From: a virus
Direction: 5' to 3' (one strand)
IMG/VR virus record: IMGVR_UViG_3300006028_000020
Span: 1-37,821 of that record
Length of the DNA: 37,821 bases
The notes beneath the pieces were generated by a model, which searched no databases, was not told where the DNA came from, and saw only the letters and a program-made list of their open reading frames with translations. Both the position numbers and the translations under genes were made by a program. This document shows positions 6,888 to 14,210 of this stretch, one piece after another (position 1 is the first letter of the stretch; every line of letters begins with the position of its first letter).

Positions 6888-8047
6888 TGCCAGGCGAAGA
6901 AGCAGCAGAATCCACAGTCGCAAGCTCAACCGCTGCCCCTGTTGCCGCTCCCTCCGGAGGCGGCATCAAGACCGCAGCCGAGGTGATCGCGAAGGTCACG
7001 GCGCCCGAGACTCCCGCAAAGGACGCGAAGGGCAAGTTCGTCGCCGCCGCGAAGCCGACTGAGCCCGCGCGCCGCGTCGAAAAGCTCGAAGCCGCCGCGA
7101 AGCCCGCCGAGGCTACCGCGGGCGCGCCGGAGCCCGAGGACGACGCGAGCATCATCGCGAAAGCTCGCTTCCACCTGCAGCACGGCAACGTCGCCAAGTT
7201 CATCGACACCGTCGTCGGCGACATGAACGCGGAGGGTCTACCTGACGCTGTGCGAGAGGCGCTTGGGCGAAAGCTCGGCGTGAGCTCGAAGCAATGGGAA
7301 GAAATCCGCAAGTACGAGCAGGGCGCCAAGCGCAAGCTCGCTGCGCGTGAACAAGAACTCTCCGGCGTCGTCGAGCGGCTAAAAGCCGAGTATGCCCCGT
7401 TCCATCAGGCGCGCGCGGCTTACGAGGCCGGAGATTACGATGCGGCGTTCAAGGCTGCGTTCGGCGAGGACGCGGCCGACTACCAGCGCAAGATCATCTC
7501 GCAGCGGGTCGGCAAGAACCCCGAGATCGAAAAGCTGCGGGCCGAGCTCGAGGAACGCGACAAGCGCATCGCGGCGAAGGAGCGCGAGCAGGCCGAAGCG
7601 CGCGCCGCGGCCGAGCAAGCAGAGGCGCAGCGTGCCTACATGTCCGAGATGCAAGGGCAGCTCGTCAAATCTGACGACCCTGAGATCGCTGCCTACGCGA
7701 CCAAGCCCCAGTTCATTCAACGCTGCTTCGCCGTGATGCAGCGCGTGTACCAAACGCAAGGCGTAGAAGCCGACTTGGCCGACGTGGTCGAGTATGTGCG
7801 CGCCAATCAAGTTTCTGTCGCGGAGGCTCGTTCGTGGGCTCCCGCTGCTACTGCCGGGGTTACTCCCGCGAATGCTGTCCGGGCCAGCGCACCGCCCGAG
7901 AAACCGCCCGCTGCGAAAGCACCGGCGCGCGCTCTCAAGCAATCGCAAGCCGCAGAGGCGACCGGCAAGCCGCGGAAAGAGACATCGGCAGAGGTGCGGG
8001 AACGCTACCGACGCATGATGGAACAGTCCGACGAAGCAGCCGAATAG
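6887..8047 (+). CDS. Probable scaffolding / head-assembly protein (386 aa)
   Basis: The gene lies between portal and major capsid protein, the normal place for a scaffold. The N-terminal 90 residues are Ala/Pro/Lys-rich and disordered. Residues about 130-160 include a helical segment around DAVREALGRKLGVSSKQWEEI. Residues about 205-255 form a strong charged coiled coil (EIEKLRAELEERDKRIAAKE and onward), followed by another helical part and an Ala/Lys-rich basic C-terminus, where scaffolds commonly contact coat protein. The sequence resembles scaffolds in style only. The ATG overlaps the portal stop by one base; a GTG one codon earlier is also possible. Confidence 0.75.
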   Translation: MPGEEAAESTVASSTAAPVAAPSGGGIKTAAEVIAKVTAPETPAKDAKGKFVAAAKPTEPARRVEKLEAAAKPAEATAGAPEPEDDASIIAKARFHLQHGNVAKFIDTVVGDMNAEGLPDAVREALGRKLGVSSKQWEEIRKYEQGAKRKLAAREQELSGVVERLKAEYAPFHQARAAYEAGDYDAAFKAAFGEDAADYQRKIISQRVGKNPEIEKLRAELEERDKRIAAKEREQAEARAAAEQAEAQRAYMSEMQGQLVKSDDPEIAAYATKPQFIQRCFAVMQRVYQTQGVEADLADVVEYVRANQVSVAEARSWAPAATAGVTPANAVRASAPPEKPPAAKAPARALKQSQAAEATGKPRKETSAEVRERYRRMMEQSDEAAE

Positions 8048-8077
8048 CACGCCTTCACGCGGCCAGGGACAATCCCA

Positions 8078-9343
8078 ATGGCCTCAACTCTGGCGCAATT
8101 CGACGCATTTCTCAAAGACTACTACACCAAAGACAAAATCGACGACCTGACCAAGAAGGATCGACCCTTCTTCGGCATGGTCACGCGCGAGGAAGACCTC
8201 GGCGGCGATCAATACGTTCATCCGTTCATCTTCCAGAATCCGCAAGGCTTCGGCGCGACGCTCGCCAAGGCGCAGCAAGGCTCTCAGCAAGGCTCCGGCA
8301 ACGGCAACTTGCAGGGCCGCAAGTGGAAGGTCGCGTACGGCGACTACAGCGCGTCGGTCGAAATCGGCGACAAGGTCATCAAGGCCTCGCGCTCCAACGT
8401 CGGCGCGTTCCTCCGCGACCAAGAGACGGAAATCAACGGCCTGTACAACGGGTTCGGCGACACCTTCTCGACGTACCTGTACGGCAATGGCGGCCAGGCG
8501 CTCGGCTCGTTCACCATCTCGAGCGGCGTGTGCACGCTCGTCAATGCCGACGACGTGGTCAACTTCGAGGTTGGGCAGATCCTCGTGGTGTCGGCCAACG
8601 ATGGCTCCGACTCCTCGCACGTCCTGATTGCCAGCTCGGCTCAGGGCTTCGTGGTCAGCGTCGATCGCAACGCGGGCACGTTCAGCGTTTCGGCGACTTC
8701 GGGCGGTTCGGTGGCGACGCCGACCAACTGGACCGGCACGATGTACGCCTTCCGCGACGGCGACTTCGGCGGCTCCGGCGCGACGCGCATCCTGCTCGGT
8801 CTCGGCGCGTGGATCCCCGCGGCGGCTCCGACCTCGACGACGTTCGAGAACATCAATCGCACGGTCGACTCGGCGCGCATGTCCGGCATTCGCCTGACGA
8901 GCGCGGAAATCGCGAGCGTGACGCTCGAGCAGCGCCTCAAGCGCTTGGTGACGCGCATGCGCGGCCGCAACTTCGGGCCCGGCCCGGACGCCGTGTTCCT
9001 GAACCCCGAGAAGTGGCAGAACGTCGCTGACTCGCTCGAGTCGCGTGGCTACCGCGAGATCGGCGCGAATGCCGAATTCGGCTACGAGAACATCACGTTC
9101 AAGGCCGGCGGCAAGACGGTGAAGCTCTACGCGGATCCGTTCTGCCCGATCGGCACCGCTTTCGCGCTGAAGATGGACACCGTGAAGCTCGGTGGCCTCA
9201 GCAAAATCCCCGAGGTCGTCAATGGTGACGGGCTCGAAATGCTCCGCAAGGTTGCGAGCAACGACTACGAATACCGTCTGGTGGCTTACCCGGCTTTCGT
9301 GGTTGCTGCTCCGGGCTTCTGCGGTCGCGTTGCTACGACCTGA
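8078..9343 (+). CDS. Major capsid protein (421 aa)
   Basis: This is the shell-forming protein. It starts with a helical N-terminal region (LAQFDAFLKDYYTKDKIDDL). A loop-rich segment follows (PFIFQNPQGFGATLAKAQQG), then a long helix-and-strand core (VEIGDKVIKASRSNVGAFLRDQETEI). An inserted beta-rich domain lies at about residues 145-225. The C-terminal half contains RRNF-like and DAVFLNPEKW motifs typical of HK97-fold coats of short-tailed phages. It ends with a hydrophobic strand (YRLVAYPAFVVAAPGF). AGGGA lies upstream of the ATG. Position after the scaffold-like gene and length fit. The beta-rich insert may be a surface-exposed domain. Confidence 0.88.
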   Translation: MASTLAQFDAFLKDYYTKDKIDDLTKKDRPFFGMVTREEDLGGDQYVHPFIFQNPQGFGATLAKAQQGSQQGSGNGNLQGRKWKVAYGDYSASVEIGDKVIKASRSNVGAFLRDQETEINGLYNGFGDTFSTYLYGNGGQALGSFTISSGVCTLVNADDVVNFEVGQILVVSANDGSDSSHVLIASSAQGFVVSVDRNAGTFSVSATSGGSVATPTNWTGTMYAFRDGDFGGSGATRILLGLGAWIPAAAPTSTTFENINRTVDSARMSGIRLTSAEIASVTLEQRLKRLVTRMRGRNFGPGPDAVFLNPEKWQNVADSLESRGYREIGANAEFGYENITFKAGGKTVKLYADPFCPIGTAFALKMDTVKLGGLSKIPEVVNGDGLEMLRKVASNDYEYRLVAYPAFVVAAPGFCGRVATT

Positions 9344-9352
9344 GGTGCAACC

Positions 9353-9742
9353 ATGAGTGCAAGCGCTGGCGATGTTCCTGCTTACGACCTCAAGTCGGGC
9401 AGGTTCGATCGCGTACACATGAGGATGCGAGCGACGATCGGCGCGGCTGGCGCCGTGCCCTCGCCGCTCACTTCGCAGGACGACCAAAACATGAGCGTCA
9501 CGCACGGCACGGCCGGCGTGTACACGCTCACGTTCCCGCCTGCAGCAGACGCGGACGCCGAGTTGGACGTGACGTTCGTTTCCGCTGCAGGGACAATCAA
9601 GACAGCGTGGGTCACGGCGTTCTCACCAACGGCGGGAACCGCGTCCGTCACTTTCGGCAACGGCGGCGGAACGGCCACCGATCCCGCAAACGGCGACACC
9701 GTCACGTTCGCCTTCGTGCTGAACCGGACGAAACAATTCTGA
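9353..9742 (+). CDS. Probable small beta-rich virion protein (129 aa)
   Basis: The gene follows the major capsid gene by 9 bases with GAGG upstream of the ATG. The product is rich in Thr, Val, Ala and Gly, with many alternating strands (GVYTLTFPP, AELDVTFVS, TVTFAFVLNR). This suggests an immunoglobulin-like or beta-sandwich fold of the kind used for capsid decoration. No family is recognised. A decoration or capsid-stabilising role is inferred from position and fold type. Confidence 0.65.
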   Translation: MSASAGDVPAYDLKSGRFDRVHMRMRATIGAAGAVPSPLTSQDDQNMSVTHGTAGVYTLTFPPAADADAELDVTFVSAAGTIKTAWVTAFSPTAGTASVTFGNGGGTATDPANGDTVTFAFVLNRTKQF

Positions 9743-9993
9743 TGGCCGGCATGCCAGGCATGGAGCCCGACGGCGACGAGCCAAAGAGCAAGAGCAAAGG
9801 CAAGGGCTTGGACATCGCCGTCATCATGGGCGGCGGCAAACCCAAGCCCGGCTCGGACGATGAGGACAAGGGCGGCGGCGATCTGCCGCCCGGGTTCGAG
9901 ACGGCCGCGACCGAAGCCTTTCCGGAGATGGCCGGCGACACGGAGCGCGTGACCGCGCTCTGGCGCGCAATCAAGGCCTGCGACGAATACTAA
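9742..9993 (+). CDS. Small head-region protein (83 aa)
   Basis: The start was set at 9742, where ATG overlaps the preceding TGA by one base (TGATG); an upstream in-frame start at 9607 would lie wholly inside the previous gene. The N-terminal half is disordered, Gly/Lys/Asp-rich. The last 30 residues form a helix with AFPEMAGDTERVTALWRAI and KACDEY. Small proteins with a similar C-terminal helix are often found between capsid and connector genes, with unknown role. A virion or assembly role is inferred. Confidence 0.65.
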   Translation: MAGMPGMEPDGDEPKSKSKGKGLDIAVIMGGGKPKPGSDDEDKGGGDLPPGFETAATEAFPEMAGDTERVTALWRAIKACDEY

Positions 9994-10012
9994 CCCACCG
10001 GAGTGATGCAAC

Positions 10013-10732
10013 GTGGCAAGAACCCGAACCCTGACCCAGATGCTGGCGGACGTGCGCTGGCAGGCGGACCAGGTCGGGGCCACGTTGCGCCACACGGACG
10101 CCGACCTCACGCGCGCGATCAATCAATCGATTCAGCGTTGGCGTGAGTGGGTGAGCGAGCAGGGCTGGCCTCTGTATCTCACCCCATTTTCCAGCACTCT
10201 CACGGTCGGCCCCACGGCGCCCTACGCCTTCGGTACGCTCGACATGTCCGGTTGGACGGGCGGACCGGTGCTGCACGTCTACCAGCTCGAGTGCACGGTC
10301 AACGGCCAGGTGCTCGACATTCCGCAGATCCCATTCGAGCAGCGCAATCAATACCAGGGCATCTTCGGCCCGGTACCGACCGGCGCGACGCAGAGCATCC
10401 CGGTCGGCTTCTTTCGCTACGGCAACAAGCTCGGTATCGTGCCGCCGCCGCAGTCCGCGTATCCGTACACGGGCTGGTTTATGGGACTTTTCCCGGACCT
10501 CGTCGCGGGCAGCGACACCTTCGACGGCATCGCCGGGTGGGAGGAATGGCTCAACTGGGACGTGCTCGTGAAAATCCTCGTGCGTGACCGCGAGGGCGGC
10601 ATTTACGCGCTGGCCACTTCGGAGCGCGACCGGCTTAAGGCCGAGTTCGAACAGCGACTGCGACAGGACCGCCCGAGCGTCACGCGGCGCATCGACATGC
10701 GCAACATGCGCAACCGAAGGACGATGCTGTGA
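10013..10732 (+). CDS. Head-tail connector / adaptor protein (239 aa)
   Basis: The N-terminus TLTQMLADVRWQAD, then an acidic turn and LTRAINQSIQRWREWVSEQ, is the helix pair seen in phage adaptor proteins that sit under the portal. A beta-rich middle follows, and an N-to-C Arg-rich helical tail (ERDRLKAEFEQRLRQD, RRIDMRNMRNRR). Short-tailed phages use such a protein to join the portal to the tail nozzle. The GTG at 10013 is preceded by GGAG, and its stop overlaps the next GTG start. Confidence 0.75.
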   Translation: MARTRTLTQMLADVRWQADQVGATLRHTDADLTRAINQSIQRWREWVSEQGWPLYLTPFSSTLTVGPTAPYAFGTLDMSGWTGGPVLHVYQLECTVNGQVLDIPQIPFEQRNQYQGIFGPVPTGATQSIPVGFFRYGNKLGIVPPPQSAYPYTGWFMGLFPDLVAGSDTFDGIAGWEEWLNWDVLVKILVRDREGGIYALATSERDRLKAEFEQRLRQDRPSVTRRIDMRNMRNRRTML

Positions 10733-11151
10733 CGCTGAAGCAGGTCAATCAGTTCGCGACGGGAGACGCAGAAAAGCTCGGCCGTCAGCTGTCCGCGTTC
10801 GAGGACAATGTGCACGCCGAGTGCTCCGATATCCGCTTGAACTTCGCGCCAGTGCTCGACGATGTGTCGCGCGTCGCGCTCCCTGCGCCAGCGCCGACTG
10901 CATTCGCGTTGCTCCCTGATCAGCAAGCGACATTCGACACCACCCGGGGCAACCTCACCGCGATCTTGCCACCACTTTCGCCAAAGAACTTCGGGCGACG
11001 TTTCGTGGTCATCAAGCGCAAGCCCGGTAACACATTGAACGTGATTTGCCAGGACTCAGCGGTGCTGCTCAATTACGGAGCATTCCCGTTGGCGATCACA
11101 GCGACCGGAGTCACAGTTTTCTACTGCGACGCCGCGGGGTACTACAAGTGA
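10729..11151 (+). CDS. Hypothetical virion protein (140 aa)
   Basis: The GTG start overlaps the preceding stop (GTGA), and its own stop overlaps the next GTG, so the gene is tightly coupled between the adaptor and the nozzle-like protein. Residues about 1-45 are helical and 60-140 are beta-rich (FGRRFVVIKRKPGNTLNVIC, ITATGVTVFYCDAAGYY). The C-terminal pattern resembles small beta-sandwich domains of phage structural proteins. The role is unknown. Confidence 0.65.
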   Translation: MTLKQVNQFATGDAEKLGRQLSAFEDNVHAECSDIRLNFAPVLDDVSRVALPAPAPTAFALLPDQQATFDTTRGNLTAILPPLSPKNFGRRFVVIKRKPGNTLNVICQDSAVLLNYGAFPLAITATGVTVFYCDAAGYYK

Positions 11152-14100
11152 GCGACCTGCTCCCGATCCTGTTTACCCGCGGGCAGAACGAGGGAATCGA
11201 CCCGCGCGTCGCGCCGCCCGACGTGCATGTCGTCGCACAGAACGTGCGCTGGCGCAAAGACGGTCGACCAGCGAAGCGCTATGGCTTGCGATCAATCAGC
11301 CTGAGCGGACTGAACTCAGTGAGCGGCGGCCCGCAGTACACGTCCTCACCGGTCAACGCCATCACGCAATGGAGCGGGGCTCCGCTGCTGTTGCTCGGCT
11401 CCGGCGCGCGTCAGCTGAATGGCGCGACCTGGACCGACGCGGACATCGCGTCCCGCAACGAGATCTCGCATTGGGGCCCAGGCGAACGTTCGCCCGTTGC
11501 CATCTCCGATCAGAAGACGTTCGCGAATGCGTCGGTCGGTTACTCGAGTGGGCTACTGCTCTACGCCTGGGACGACGGAACGGTAACGTACACCTGCGCG
11601 CGCACTCCGAGCGGGTCGGTGGTCATTTCGACCACGGCATTCGCGACGGCCACCTACCCGCGCGTGGTGAGCACGAGCTCTTTTCTCTACCTGTTGACCA
11701 GGAACGGGACGACGCTCAACTGTACTACGTTCGACCCGACAACGGGTCTCCCAGGAGCGACAGTCGCAATCGGGACACTGAACAACGCGGGGGACTATTT
11801 CGACGCGGTCGGCCGTGGCAGCGATTTCGTGGTCGTGTACCAGAGCGCCGTCAACACACTGACGGTCAAGCTGCTCACTGCCGTATCTTCGCCGGCTGTG
11901 ACGCAGACGCAGACGATCGCGTCGGCCGATGTTGGTGTCCAGCATACGAAGATGACGATCGCCGGCACAAGCTCGAGCTCCGTGTTTGTTGCGTGGCTCG
12001 AAACGACGCTCGGCACAGTCTGCTACGCGGCGCTGGCGAACGCGGTCACCTCCGTTTCGCTCACGCGCACCACGGTCGGCGCAGCGACGGTAAACAACGC
12101 TGACCAGCCCGGCGTGGTCATCGACGACGCGAACAATGCCGGCCTGTACTACGGCGGGCTGTCGGGCGGCGGCGCGAATCTGAGCTTCGTCTCGGTCGTC
12201 AACATTAGCGACTCGGGCAGCGTCGGGACGATCGCTGTTCACCAGTTTTGCCGGCTCGCCAGCAAGCCATTCAATGGGCCAGCGCAGGGCACGCTCGGCA
12301 GCCAAGACGGGCGCTACGTGTGGGTGCACACGCACAATAGCGACGCGACGAACTCAGGAACGCTGTGGGACACGCAGCGCACCTTCTACTTGATGCGCAT
12401 GAGCCGCGGCGCAACGGACGTGACGTTTCGTCGCCAGCTGCACACGCCAAACATGGTCGGCTCGACGGGCTCATTCACGTCGCATTTGGTCGACGTAGTG
12501 AACACGTCCACAGGATTCGGCACGAATACCGGGTTCTTCACGGTGCTGCTGAACACGGTGCGCTTCGGAAATGCGGCAGCCGAGTGTTACAGCGTCGAGA
12601 GCCTCTCATTTTTCTCGCTGTTCGTGACGCAGCGCTTTGCCGCGCGCTCGACCGTGCAAGCAGGGCGGGCGCTCCAAATCTCAGGCGGCGCGCTCGCGGA
12701 GTTCAATGGACTTTGCGAGGAGACCGGGTTCAGTAACTTCCCCGTCATCTTCAGCGTCGTTGGCGGCGGCGGCGGCGCCCTCTCGAGCGGCACTTACCTC
12801 TACGTCGCGGTGTTCGAATACCTCGATGCGCAGGGACGCAGACACCGGTCGGCTCCGAGCGATCCGTTTACGTTCGCGAGCGGTGCCAATACCTCGGCCA
12901 CGCTCCAAATCGAAACGCTCATCGCGCAAAGCAAGGCGGCAAACGTATCGGTGCACGTGTACCGCACGCTGGTCGGCGGCACGACCTACCATCGCGTGAC
13001 GCCGAACGTCGGCGCCCCGAACGCCTTCTCTGGCACCTTCGTCACGTACGTCGACTTGATGGGCGACACCGCCGCGGCCGCAAACGAGTTCATCTACACG
13101 GACGGCGGCGTCATCCCCAATCAGCTCCCCCCGCCCTGCACGTTCATGTGTCTCTGCAATGGGCGGCTGTGGCTCGGTGGGCAAGCCGATCGGTGCGTAC
13201 TCACGTCGAGCAAACTGCTCGTCGATGGCGAGCCGACGCAGTTCGGCGACCCGAGCGATTTCGAGTTCGAAGTGTTCCTGCCCGAGAGCAACACCGGGCT
13301 AGCATCGCTCGATGGCACGCTCGTCGCGTTCGCTCGCGAAGCCATCTACTTGGTGACCGGAGACGGGCCAGACGACCAGGGCGTCGGCGGCTACAATCCG
13401 CCGCAGAAGCTACCGTGTGACGTGGGGTGCATCGACTGGCGCTCGGTCGTCGAGACATCGATCGGCGTGTTCTTCCAGTCGAAGCGAGGGATCTACCTGC
13501 TGCCGCGCGGGTTCAACACACCGGTATTCATTGGCGCCGAGGTAGAGGACACGCTCGCGTCATTCCCGATCTGCAAGTCGGCGACACTTGTCTCGGCTCC
13601 GGCAAATGCTTCCGGACAGGGGGAAATCACCGTTCGCTTCGTGATGACCGACACGGAGAACGGCGTGAATACCACCTGCCTGGTGTACGACCTGAAGACT
13701 CAAGGGTGGAGCGTCGATACCAATATCGGTGTCGGCTCGCAGGGCCCGGGCGGCACGTGGCTCGATACGTTCGTTCAGTCGGGCGCCAACACCGGCTCGC
13801 TCAACCTGCTTTTTGCAGAAGACCGCACGACGTACGCGATCAGCTCGACGTTCATTCCGACGAAGCTCGGGACGGGTGACATCCGACCGTTCGGCGTTGC
13901 CGGCTACGGCGGATTCGAGCGCGTGGTGCTCGTCGGAGAATTCCGCGGCGCAGCGAACGTGAATGTGTCCGTGTCCGTCGATGGCGCGACGACCGACGTT
14001 TACCCGTTCCAAGTCACCGCGGCGGACGCGCCGGACGGCTCCGTGTATCTCGACGTGACACCGAAGGTCCGGCTCGGGTCGTCCATCCGCGTGACGGTGG

Positions 14101-14210
14101 TCGACGCGACGAGTTCCGGACCGACCGAGGGCTTCATCGCGCAGGCGCTGTTCATCGAGAGCGAGACGATCGGAAAGACGAAGCGGCTTGCCGCAGCGAG
14201 GAAAGCCTGA
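11148..14210 (+). CDS. Tail-nozzle-like (tail tubular protein B type) structural protein (1020 aa)
   Basis: The N-terminus FTRGQNEGIDPRVAPPDVHVVAQNVRW...KDGRPAKRYGLRS matches the opening of large beta-propeller proteins that form the tail nozzle of podoviruses. Repeated beta motifs run through the chain. The segment at about residues 690-790 (GEPTQFGDPSDFEFEVF, LASLDGTLVAFAREAIYLV, VFFQSKRGIYLLPRG) is typical of tail tubular protein B-like blades. I set the start at the GTG at 11148, which overlaps the stop of the previous gene (GTGA). It is the largest structural gene and follows the adaptor, as expected for the nozzle. The exact family is uncertain. Confidence 0.75.
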   Translation: MSDLLPILFTRGQNEGIDPRVAPPDVHVVAQNVRWRKDGRPAKRYGLRSISLSGLNSVSGGPQYTSSPVNAITQWSGAPLLLLGSGARQLNGATWTDADIASRNEISHWGPGERSPVAISDQKTFANASVGYSSGLLLYAWDDGTVTYTCARTPSGSVVISTTAFATATYPRVVSTSSFLYLLTRNGTTLNCTTFDPTTGLPGATVAIGTLNNAGDYFDAVGRGSDFVVVYQSAVNTLTVKLLTAVSSPAVTQTQTIASADVGVQHTKMTIAGTSSSSVFVAWLETTLGTVCYAALANAVTSVSLTRTTVGAATVNNADQPGVVIDDANNAGLYYGGLSGGGANLSFVSVVNISDSGSVGTIAVHQFCRLASKPFNGPAQGTLGSQDGRYVWVHTHNSDATNSGTLWDTQRTFYLMRMSRGATDVTFRRQLHTPNMVGSTGSFTSHLVDVVNTSTGFGTNTGFFTVLLNTVRFGNAAAECYSVESLSFFSLFVTQRFAARSTVQAGRALQISGGALAEFNGLCEETGFSNFPVIFSVVGGGGGALSSGTYLYVAVFEYLDAQGRRHRSAPSDPFTFASGANTSATLQIETLIAQSKAANVSVHVYRTLVGGTTYHRVTPNVGAPNAFSGTFVTYVDLMGDTAAAANEFIYTDGGVIPNQLPPPCTFMCLCNGRLWLGGQADRCVLTSSKLLVDGEPTQFGDPSDFEFEVFLPESNTGLASLDGTLVAFAREAIYLVTGDGPDDQGVGGYNPPQKLPCDVGCIDWRSVVETSIGVFFQSKRGIYLLPRGFNTPVFIGAEVEDTLASFPICKSATLVSAPANASGQGEITVRFVMTDTENGVNTTCLVYDLKTQGWSVDTNIGVGSQGPGGTWLDTFVQSGANTGSLNLLFAEDRTTYAISSTFIPTKLGTGDIRPFGVAGYGGFERVVLVGEFRGAANVNVSVSVDGATTDVYPFQVTAADAPDGSVYLDVTPKVRLGSSIRVTVVDATSSGPTEGFIAQALFIESETIGKTKRLAAARKA

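Noticed and set aside
7834-9030. Plus-strand open frame (398 codons) across scaffold and capsid genes
   Set aside because: It bridges the ends of two well-supported genes in another phase and is Arg-rich without motifs.
8084-9505. Long minus-strand open frame (473 codons) opposite the capsid gene
   Set aside because: It mirrors the capsid gene, has Arg/His/Ala-rich composition, and no start signal or partner genes.
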